This document shows, in pieces, positions 36,101 through 48,100 of a stretch of 64,000 nt of DNA. The DNA comes from Ctena decussata (Eukaryota; Mollusca; Bivalvia; Lucinida; Lucinidae), in assembly GCA_963989385.1 (NCBI GenBank), contig OZ022503.1:92762638-92826637 (forward strand), written 5' to 3'. The position numbers and the translations under genes were made by a program. Within the stretch, counting starts at the first letter, position 1. Every line of letters starts with the position of its first letter. Under the pieces are notes generated by a model. That model saw only the letters and a program-made list of their open reading frames with translations, was not told where the DNA came from and did not search any database.

Positions 36101-39100
36101 TTGCAGAGTTGCTGCATGTTTGTGTTAGATGTTCATATTTTATCCATATTTGTTGTGATGTGTTTTCCTATGCATGTAGTATGTTTTCTGGTAGGACTGG
36201 TTGAACAAAAGATCATTTAAATGTCTGCCTTTGATTTACTATAGAATTTACTGTAAACTGGTGATCTACTTAAAGTGAACAATTGGTATCTGTGTGATAA
36301 CATTATGTACTGTAATGTACATATATTTTGGGACATAAAAATAATTAATTTTCCATTTGTCCCAAATGGAAAATTAATTATTTTTAAGTGTCCCAATTCT
36401 TAAGCACATTATGGTATTCCTCCATAAAACATGGTGTGGCACCCTCATAAGAACTGCCTCAGTAAGGCAGGCCTAATGAGAGCCGCAACATAAACATTTA
36501 TGGGAAATGCTATTTTAAGCCAAGACAGATATCATTTTGACAGAATCATCAAAGCATCAGGAGATGATAACTATTTCTTACTGCCAAGAAGAAAATGCAT
36601 TTACAGTATATTCATTAATACATCAGAGCATAGGTCACTTAATTTTTATATCAACAGTAGGAAATGCCTAGTTCTATAAATAAAGCTGTCTGAATAAACT
36701 CAGGATTTCCTGCATTTATTCAGAGTATTGCAGAAGGGATAAATTGTCAGTGTCCTGTGATCAGAGGTGCCAGATTTGTGTATTAATTGGAGATACAGCT
36801 AATGCTATGCTTTAAGAGAATTTGCTTTTTTTTCTCCATAAAGACATTGTTACGCAGAAGGTTTTACACTCGGTCGACACGGGTGTAGAGCCTTATGCGT
36901 CGCCAGGACGGCGGAGGGTGACTTCCGGTTAAAGGGTTATCTACTAGTGTAATACACTGACAAGGAAACTCCAACAACGTTAGAATTTTTTAAGTTTATA
37001 TATATAATGTAAATTCTATATACAACAATACAATTTACAACTGTCACAATTACAATAATATACAACACATATTAGTTCATGTCGCTGGCCCAAGTAAGGT
37101 GTTTGTTTCAAATCTGTAATCGATTTGCGTACAATACGCAAATAGATTACCGTATGACGTCAACACCGTACTCGGCTCAGCGTCATGAACTAAAAGAAAA
37201 CACAAAGAACAAAAAAAAACGTTAGTTTGAGCTCATACAGAAAAAACAAGGCCTTATGTTGGTAGACTTCAATTCGTCGTTCCCTGGATCATGTCATGGG
37301 CCAGTCCATATATCATGAGGAACACCAACTTATAATTACATGTGCACGATTATATACTGGTCGCTCCCTGGATCGTACCAGGGACCAGTCTATATATATT
37401 AACACACCTTAGTGGACGAACATTGTCCCACACTTGATGTGACCTTCAGATCTATCACAGAATCTGGCAAACTGTGCTAACCACTTCCGCCTACATTTTG
37501 TGCTTCCCGCCTCTGCTTGGGAACCTTGCACAAACGGCGTTGTAACTGCCTCTACCCGGGTTGGTATTAACCTGGAGACGTAAATCGAATCTCCAGGTGA
37601 GACGTGGCTCTAAGCCCTAACAGCTGACTGCCGGACTTGATGTGCCTAAAAATAACGAACTTACACTTAATACATTGTAACTACATAATAACAATACGTA
37701 AGACTTGGGCCTGTCTTGGAAATACCATACAACGCCCTCGGCGAATGCCGAGCATAACGTGCACACGCCAGCCGTGTCGCTAGACACGACTCGCGCTCAC
37801 GATGTAAAGCTAAAAGTGTACTTACCACTTCCGCCAATGAAGAAACGTAGATCCTACCACGCATGTGCGTCGAAGGATCTGACGTCAAACATTGTCAAGA
37901 AGTATACTGACGTCAACAGGCTTTACCATGACATACCCCACATAAAACATGAATAATCTAAACATAAAACATGAATAATCTAAACAATGTCCTATTTACA
38001 TTAAATTGATTGACCAAAATCTAACTCGCATATGTTTTTAATTCATTTCTTTAAACTAAGCGTAATACCATTTGCCATAGAATATAATAGCTGAATAAGC
38101 GTTTCTCACACATTTGGGATCATAACGTTTGATCTGACATCATGACATCAATGATGTTATACCATATGACGCCGTCTAATGAAGGCAAATCAAACGCATG
38201 ATGACCAAATGCTACCATTATAACTTATGGAAAAAACCCTTAATGCGGTGCATGCAATGGCGTCAATTGACGTCACGAGTATATAAATTAGTTCCATTAC
38301 AAATCAATGTACTTCTATAGGCCACGTATACGTGAAACTAATATAAAAAGTGCTGACGTCGCAATAACATGAATGCAACTGACGTCACATGAATAACATG
38401 AATGCAACTGACGTCACTGGACGTCAAATAGACGCACACCATTGCAACCAACATCAGTGATATAAACTATTTCCGAAATTTACAAAACTTCCTAATATAC
38501 AAATAATATACTAACAAAATCGGTCGACACATGCGCAGCCTGATCACTGCCAACAAAATCAAATCAGTCGACACATATAATCATACCATATCAATCAGAA
38601 GTCACATTTTTCATTCTTAGCCAAACTATTCTAAATAAATATAATAAAATCTTACCCTTCTAGGTCTTAACACAGAATCTGGGCACACAACAATATAACA
38701 TCCATCAAGAATTAAACAGCCACGTCTAACTTTTCATTAAAAGATAGGCGTATAAATACTATGCGTCTCACATTAAAATCATGCAAAGCGCTTTCCACAA
38801 TCAAAAGACTCGTGCAGGTATTCACCTTAAAATCATGCAATATGCTGTCCACGAGAGGTATTCACAAACAACCCATGCATAACGTAGTCACAATTTCCGT
38901 AAACGTTTTATTACCACAGTTACCCTAAAAACTGTAGCCTTACTGATTGAAAGGATTAAAATAATCTCGACGACATAGCGGACGATTAGATCCATTTCGT
39001 AACATAGGTTTCCCCTTAGGGAGAAAAAAACATAACAATGTTTCTTTTCTGAAATAGTACGAAATGCGATCGAATCGTAGGCTATGTCAAAACTGGAAAA

Positions 39101-42100
39101 CTAGCTATATACACAACAACGGTGCGATGCATAACGTGGCCAAACTATCTACTAAGGTAGTCCGCCCCCAAATTATCTTGGCAACAGATTTACCTAATCC
39201 CAAAGTCAATCAATTCTCTGTGTCGTACCTGTCGTGCCTCAAATGGAATGGGGAAGTATGGGTAAGTCTGATCGAACACTAGGTGGAAATCGCCACCTTT
39301 AAGTGTATCAGACGTAACACTAACGCTGTCTTTGACGTTACACCTACTTCGCACGACAGATCCCACAGGATCCGTTGCCTCTGCCTCTAATCTACTATCG
39401 CCACCGTGTTCTTCCATGTTTGCTTTCTGAATCGACGTTACGTCGTCGGGTTTTACGTTTTCACGTATGAAGTCATATTGGGATACGTCCTCTGACGTAC
39501 AAATGTTAACTCTTTGGACATTCGGATCACTGTGATCCTCTGATCCAACATTGTCACGTGCATTAACAACTGCAGACGACACGTTCTTTTGACGTTGAAC
39601 GTACTGCTTAATCATGTTAGCAGGATAAGTATTCACGACGCCCTTGACGTTAATCTTGTAGTTCATTGCATTGACTACTTCGACAACTTCATATGGCCCG
39701 TTCCATTGAAGTAACAATTTATTGCACTCATTCGGGAGTAGCAAAAGTACTTTGTCTCCGACGTCAAACTTACGCGACCTCGCGCGTTTATCATAATAAG
39801 CATTCTGCTTTACGTCCATTTTCCGGACAATATCCTGTGCTAACTTACACGTTCTCTCTAAACGTTCTTTTAGATCAATAACGTACTGATACGTCAATAA
39901 CGCACGTTGGTCAGTTTCCTCTACAGACCATAATTCCTTTAATATTTGCATAGGACCCCTAACATTACGTCCATACAACAGTTCAAACGGGGAAAAACCT
40001 AATGACTCTTGCGGAACTTCCCTTACTGCGAATAATAATGCTGGGAGATACCTGTCCCAGTCATTCGGACGTTCTACGCACATTTCACGTAATATCTGCT
40101 TCAATGTATCATGGAATTTCTCCACGGGTCCTTTACCAGTAGATTGATAAGGAATAGTTGTCAGATCTTGAAGCGACAACAACCTACTAACCTCTCTCAT
40201 GACGTCAATCGTGATCTTACTATCATGCTCGATTAGCATTTCACTCGGTATTCCTAATCTACTGAACATCTCAACTAACGCTTCGGCTACGCGTCCCGTT
40301 TCAATGCCGGGTAACGCTACCGCCTCGGGATATCTCGTCGCATAATCTATCATTGTTAAAATATAGCGGGATTTCCTGTCAGAACGAGGTTCTATCGGTC
40401 CAACTATATCGACAGCGACTCATTTAAATGGTGTGTCAATCTGTGGCAACTTTCCTAAAGGAACCTTAGTGACACGGCCTTTTTGAATAGTCCTTTGACA
40501 TATGTCACAAGATTTACAAAACCTTGCCACATCACCACAAATTCCAGGCCAAAAGAACTCAGTTAACACTCTATCCATAGTTTTCTTTATGCCCAAATGA
40601 CCTGACATCAAGGTTTCGTGCGCCAATCTTAACACCTTTTCACGAAAACCTTCAGGGATAATAAGTTGCAAAGTGACCTTGTTTCCCTTAGTAAACTGCC
40701 TATACAATAAATCTTGCTTTCGGATAAACTTAGTTTCACCCCGGTTCAATCCACGACTAATCGTCACATTCCCAGATTCCACTCTTTGCCTTATGCCATT
40801 CAATTTAGGGTCAACAACTTGGGCCTGCTTCAATGCCTCCTTATCACTAGCAATAATTTGATCAGGAACTTTAAGTTTCCTATAGACCTCTTCACCTTGC
40901 TTAGCTTGTGACCTAGTCACTGCCGCCATTGCAAAATGGGACATATCGGGAAGTTTTGACCCGTCAATATTTCCAATAACCAGGTCATACAATGTATCTT
41001 CCATGCATAATGCCTCAGTTTTTCCTGTGAAAAATGGACAATCTATGTCAACCATTGCTAAGGGATACCTTTGGGTAGATTCATCAATCAAAGTTACATC
41101 AGATTCTCTACCAAGTAACTGATCATTAGAAACTAAGTTTCTACGAACGACACACCCAGTACAACCTGTGTCCCTTAAAACTACAACAGTCTTACCATTA
41201 ACCGTACCCTGCGCTGTTGGTAATCGCGACCTTAAAAAGTAACAGACACCTTCCCTATCCACGTTATTATCGATTAATGGACTTTCTTCCTTACTCTTAT
41301 AGGGACCTTCTATTTCATGAGACCTATTCATTGTAGTTTTACAAAAGCTCATTTGATGTCCGCCACCCCGACCACGTCCGCGGGAATAACCCCGACCACG
41401 GCCACGATCTGAATTACTACCCTTCGTCTGTACAGTATCGCTCTTACTCTGTGATCTTTGTGTCTCATCTTTCGGTGCATAACTACTCCCCTTACTTCCG
41501 CTATACCCGCTTGCACTTGCACCTACCTCCGCACTATATGCTTGCTTCCTATCGGGATTCTTAAAACATTTATATGTTAAATGTCCCTTACCACAAATAC
41601 TACATTTTATCTCTGGCTTCGCACTCGGCTTATTATCAGATCTACTCTGAGTTACGCCCTTACTATCACGCTGCCCCTTATTAACACAAGCGTAGACACC
41701 GCCACGTGCTTCTGCAAATAAATCTGCTTCCCTAGCCATCTCACCTAGATTCGTGAATGTTTTCGGTTTCAAATGAACATATAGTTCTTTACTACAGGAT
41801 TCTAAAAACTGATCTCTAGCGAAAAAATCGCAAACAGATTCATAAGACTGGTCTACCTTCGCCATTTTCAACCATTTATTAAGATACGACCTAAGTCTAC
41901 TACTAAACTGAATAAACGTTTCGGACTTTTCAGGCCTATCATAGCGAAATTTCTTCCTAAATCCGCGTTCAGTCATATCAAAATTCTTAAACAACGCATC
42001 TTTCAACTTGTCATAATCCGCTGCATCATCTACAGACAATCTATCATAGACATCAAGCGCGCGACCTTTAAGTAATGCGCTTAAATATGCAGCCCAAACG

Positions 42101-45100
42101 TTTTTATCCCATTTATTCGCCGTCGCGTATTTCTCAAACCTTGATAAGTAACTATCCATTTTGTCCTTACTTTCATCAAAATACGGTAATTTGGGATCTC
42201 GCGCATGCGCTAACTTTTCAGACTTCTGTTTTTCTAATTCAACCCTAAACGTTACCTTCTGCAAATCTATCTGATTCTTTAACTCGCGTTGCTGCAATTC
42301 AAAGCTATACTTCAACTTTTCTAACTCAACTTCGCTCGACAACTTCGCTTCCTTATCGCTTTCGACTTGAGACAACTTAGCTTCCCTATCTTTCTCGGCT
42401 TGCCGCTCTATGCTTTCAATTCGCGCCATCTCGATTTCCCTATCCGCCGCAATCTTAGCCAATTCAATTTCCCGATCTTTTTCGGCCTGCGCGATCCTAG
42501 CTAACTCAATTTCCCTGTCTTTATCGGCCTGCGCAATCTTTTCTTTATCAAGTGCCCTTACCGCGTGCCTTTCTGCCCTCTCAGTCTCTTGCTGTTGCTT
42601 TACAAATTCCTGCAATGCCTGCCCTTCATAACCTAACTCCCTTCCCGTCTTAACTAACTGATCCATGACGCTTAACGTAATGCTCACGTTAACTTAACTG
42701 AAACCGACGTTCACTTAAAGTCACACACGTTAACTAAAACGTTAACAATAATATAATCGAACTAATCCAACTAAAACGTTGATTAATTAGTATACTCGCG
42801 ATCTGGACGTAGCCATTAAAGTTACGTTCATAACAGACCGGAAATGACGTCATAAACTGACGTTGACTTTGCCGAGAATTACTTTTCACTATTAGATGAC
42901 GTAATTAGATGACGTAAATAACCCACATACAATTACGCCCAACTTGATCTAGCGTATCGGATATACAAACGTAACGTATGTAACGCAACGTATTAACACT
43001 GACATGACAACTGTACGTCCTACATTACAAAACCTTATAAGATACCAACGGTAAATCAAACTTAAGATTCCGCTATTAGGTTTAATTCATTGTAACGATA
43101 TTATATAACGTTACGAGTGACCTACGTTACTAAATCAGGACATAAAATGGACCTCAGTAACAGTTATGACACAACGTACAAAACGTTTAAGTTAATAAAC
43201 TAACAGATTGTCATGCAGCAGCAGTGCCAAGGTACTCAGCCGGACCTTAAAACTAAATATGTATCATCCGTGCCAAGACAATTCAGGTCTATATACCTCA
43301 GTTTCCCCACTCAGATATGCAACCTGTTACATTTTATCACAAATTAATGCATGGGCTATCGCACTTCATCACGCAGGGAATAAGGATAGTTGACCTTAAT
43401 TGAGTGTAGGTTACATTTACAAAGAATTTAGTGGCAAAATTGCTCCCCTAAAATTCACAGCCTTACGTCACCTTAGAAAAGAACAATCAGAAAGTCTATA
43501 GTAAAAAAAATGTCCGACAAAAATTGTGCCTAGATTCTGTATATATTGTCAATGTCTTACACTGGCAGATATTAACCAGAAGTCAAATCCCGTTACTTCA
43601 TGACACCATGTTACGCAGAAGGTTTTACACTCGGTCGACACGGGTGTAGAGCCTTATGCGTCGCCAGGACGGCGGAGGGTGACTTCCGGTTAAAGGGTTA
43701 TCTACTAGTGTAATACACTGACAAGGAAACTCCAACAACGTTAGAATTTTTTAAGTTTATATATATAATGTAAATTCTATATACAACAATACAATTTACA
43801 ACTGTCACAATTACAATAATATACAACACATATTAGTTCATGTCGCTGGCCCAAGTAAGGTGTTTGTTTCAAATCTGTAATCGATTTGCGTACAATACGC
43901 AAATAGATTACCGTATGACGTCAACACCGTACTCGGCTCAGCGTCATGAACTAAAAGAAAACACAAAGAACAAAAAAAAACGTTAGTTTGAGCTCATACA
44001 GAAAAAACAAGGCCTTATGTTGGTAGACTTCAATTCGTCGTTCCCTGGATCATGTCATGGGCCAGTCCATATATCATGAGGAACACCAACTTATAATTAC
44101 ATGTGCACGATTATATACTGGTCGCTCCCTGGATCGTACCAGGGACCAGTCTATATATATTAACACACCTTAGTGGACGAACATTGTCCCACACTTGATG
44201 TGACCTTCAGATCTATCACAGAATCTGGCAAACTGTGCTAACCACTTCCGCCTACATTTTGTGCTTCCCGCCTCTGCTTGGGAACCTTGCACAAACGGCG
44301 TTGTAACTGCCTCTACCCGGGTTGGTATTAACCTGGAGACGTAAATCGAATCTCCAGGTGAGACGTGGCTCTAAGCCCTAACAGCTGACTGCCGGACTTG
44401 ATGTGCCTAAAAATAACGAACTTACACTTAATACATTGTAACTACATAATAACAATACGTAAGACTTGGGCCTGTCTTGGAAATACCATACAACGCCCTC
44501 GGCGAATGCCGAGCATAACGTGCACACGCCAGCCGTGTCGCTAGACACGACTCGCGCTCACGATGTAAAGCTAAAAGTGTACTTACCACTTCCGCCAATG
44601 AAGAAACGTAGATCCTACCATGCATGTGCGTCGAAGGATCTGACGTCAAACATTGTCAAGAAGTATACTGACGTCAACAGGCTTTACCATGACATACCCC
44701 ACATAAAACATGAATAATCTAAACATAAAACATGAATAATCTAAACAATGTCCTATTTACATTAAATTGATTGACCAAAATCTAACTCGCATATGTTTTT
44801 AATTCATTTCTTTAAACTAAGCGTAATACCATTTGCCATAGAATATAATAGCTGAATAAGCGTTTCTCACACATTTGGGATCATAACGTTTGATCTGACA
44901 TCATGACATCAATGATGTTATACCATATGACGCCGTCTAATGAAGGCAAATCAAACGCATGATGACCAAATGCTACCATTATAACTTATGGAAAAAACCC
45001 TTAATGCGGTGCATGCAATGGCGTCAATTGACGTCACGAGTATATAAATTAGTTCCATTACAAATCAATGTACTTCTATAGGCCACGTATACGTGAAACT

Positions 45101-48100
45101 AATATAAAAAGTGCTGACGTCGCAATAACATGAATGCAACTGACGTCACATGAATAACATGAATGCAACTGACGTCACTGGACGTCAAATAGACGCACAC
45201 CATTGCAACCAACATCAGTGATATAAACTATTTCCGAAATTTACAAAACTTCCTAATATACAAATAATATACTAACAAAATCGGTCGACACATGCGCAGC
45301 CTGATCACTGCCAACAAAATCAAATCAGTCGACACATATAATCATACCATATCAATCAGAAGTCACATTTTTCATTCTTAGCCAAACTATTCTAAATAAA
45401 TATAATAAAATCTTACCCTTCTAGGTCTTAACACAGAATCTGGGCACACAACAATATAACATCCATCAAGAATTAAACAGCCACGTCTAACTTTTCATTA
45501 AAAGATAGGCGTATAAATACTATGCGTCTCACATTAAAATCATGCAAAGCGCTTTCCACAATCAAAAGACTCGTGCAGGTATTCACCTTAAAATCATGCA
45601 ATATGCTGTCCACGAGAGGTATTCACAAACAACCCATGCATAACGTAGTCACAATTTCCGTAAACGTTTTATTACCACAGTTACCCTAAAAACTGTAGCC
45701 TTACTGATTGAAAGGATTAAAATAATCTCGACGACATAGCGGACGATTAGATCCATTTCGTAACAGACATGCACTGTTGTCTATCACTTTAGATAGCTCT
45801 GTGCCTTATAAAACCTGCTGTATGGCCTCATAAGAACCACTTCAGTGAAATAGTTCTTAGAGACCACAGCTGCAAATGGTATGTACATGTGCTTGTTTTT
45901 ATTCCCCCAACGTTGGAGAAGTTGAGGGGGCATATTGGTTTGGGCCTGTCCGTCCGTCTGTCCGTCCGTAACGCTTTTAAGCAGCTTGGAAACTCAAGAA
46001 CCCCTAATGCTAGGATCTTGAATTTTTATATGTGGCATCTACATGAAAAATAAGCAGACACGTATTTTTAGCTCGCCTGAGCACGAAGTGCTCAGGGTGA
46101 GCTTTTAGGATACCGTGATGTCCGTCGTACGTGTGGACGTCCGGACGGACGTCCGTCCGGACGGACGTCCGTCAACTTTTGCTTGTGTACACTCTAGCGG
46201 GCACAGTTTCGATCCAATCTTTATGAAACTTTGTCAGAATGTTAATCTTTATAAAATCTAGGCCAAGTTCGAAACTGGGTCATGTCGGGTAACAAACTAG
46301 GTCACTAGGTCAAATCTTAGAAAAACCTTGTGTACGCTCTAGAGGGCACAGTTTTCATCCAAAGTTCATGAAACTTTGTCAGAATGTTTATCCTCATAGT
46401 ATCTAGGACAAGTTCAAAACTAGGTCAAGTCGGGTCTAAAACTAGGTCACTAGGTCAAATCATAGAAAAACCTTGTGTACGCTGTAGAGGACACAGTTTT
46501 GATCCAATCTTTATGAAACTTTGTCAGAATGTTTATCTCCATAAAATCTAGGCCAAGTTCGAAACTGGGTCATGTCGGGTCAAAAACTAGGTCACTAGGT
46601 CAAATCTTAGAAAAACCTTGTGTACGCTCTTGAGGGCACAGTTTTGATCCAAAGTTCATGAAACTTTGTCAGAATGTTTATCCTCATAGTATCTAGGACA
46701 AGTTTGAAACTGGGTCACGTCGGTCTAAAACTAGGTCACTAGGTCAAATCATAGAAAAACCTTGTGTACGCTCTAGAGGACACAGTTTTGATCCAAGCTT
46801 TATGAAACTTTGTCAGAATGTTTATCTTCATAAACTCTAGGCCAAGTTTGAAACTGGGTCATGTCGGGTCAAAAACTATGTCACTAGGTCAAATCTTAGA
46901 AAAACCTGGTGTACGCTCTAGAAGGCACAGTTTTGATCCAAAGTTCATGAAACTTAATCAGAAAGTTTATCCTTATAAAATCTAGGATAAATTTGAAAGT
47001 AGGTCATGTCGGGTCAAAAACTAGGTCACTAGGTCAAATCTTAGAAAAACCTTGTGTACGCTCTAGAGGGCACAGTTTTCATCCAAAGTTCATGAAACTT
47101 TGTCAGAATGTTTATCCTCATAGTATCTAGGACAAGTTCGAAACAGGGTCACGTCGGGTCTAAAACTAGGTCACTAGGTCAAATCATAGAAAAACCTTGT
47201 GTACGCTCTAGAGGACACAGTTTTGATCCAAGCTTTATGAAACTTTGTCAGAATGTTTCTCCATAAACTCTAGGCCAAGTTTGAAACTGGGTCATGTCAG
47301 GTCAAAAACTAGGTCACTAGGTCAAATCTTAGAAAAACCTTGTGTACGCTCTAGAGGGCACAGTTTTCATCCAAAGTTCATGAAACTTTGTCAGAATGTT
47401 TATCCTCATAGTATCTAGGACAAGTTCAAAACTGGGTCACGTCGGGTCTAAAACTAGGTCACTAGGTCAAATCATAGAAAAACATTGTGTACGCTCTAGA
47501 GGACACAGTTTTGATCCAATCTTTATGAAACTTTGTCAGAATGTTTATCTCCATAAACTCTAGACCAAGTTTGAAACTGGGTCATGTCGGGTCAAAAACT
47601 AGGTCACTAGGTCAAATCTTAGAAAAACCTTGTGTACGCTCTAGAGGGCACAGTTTTCATCCAAAGTTCATGAAACTTTGTCAGAATGTTAATCCTCATA
47701 GTATCTAGGACAAGTTTGAAACTGGGTCACGTCGGGTCTAAAACTAGGTCACTAGGTCAAATCATAGAAAAACCTTGTGTACGCTCTATCGGGACACAGG
47801 TTTGATCCAAAGTTCATGAAACTTTGTCAGAATGTTTATCCTCATAATATGTAGGCCAAGTTTGAAACTGGGTCATGTCGGGTCAAAAACTTGGTAACTA
47901 GGTCAAATCTTAGAAAAACCTTGTGTACGCTCTAGAAGGCACAGTTTTCATCCAAAGTTCATGAAACTTTGTCAGAATGTTTATCCTCATAGTATCTAGA
48001 ACAAGTTCGAAACTGGGTTAGGTCGGGTCAAAAACTAGGTCACTAGGTCAAATCATAGAAAAACCTTGTGTACGCTCTAGAGGACACAGTTTTGATCCAA

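Larger units (their letters stand above)
36848..45765 (-). mobile_element. Complete LTR retrotransposon lacking reverse transcriptase (8.9 kb)
   Basis: Two 2,157-bp LTRs start TGTTACG and end CGTAACA, flanked by GACAT (36843-36847 and 45766-45770). The coding strand is minus, antisense to TRAPPC8. The 4,604-bp internal region encodes Gag, zinc knuckle, protease, integrase zinc-binding and core domains and a GPY-type C-terminus. Only about 185 bp separates the integrase stop from the 3' LTR, so there is no room for reverse transcriptase or RNase H. Near-identical LTRs imply recent insertion, so enzymes must have been supplied in trans. In some Ty3/Gypsy relatives (Gmr1-like) integrase precedes RT; this could be such an element with RT lost. 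That relationship is inferred. Confidence 0.93.

Noticed and set aside
37667..37956. Overlapping ORFs on both strands, repeated at 44428-44717
   Set aside because: They lie inside the two LTRs and recur only because the LTRs are identical; no domain is visible.
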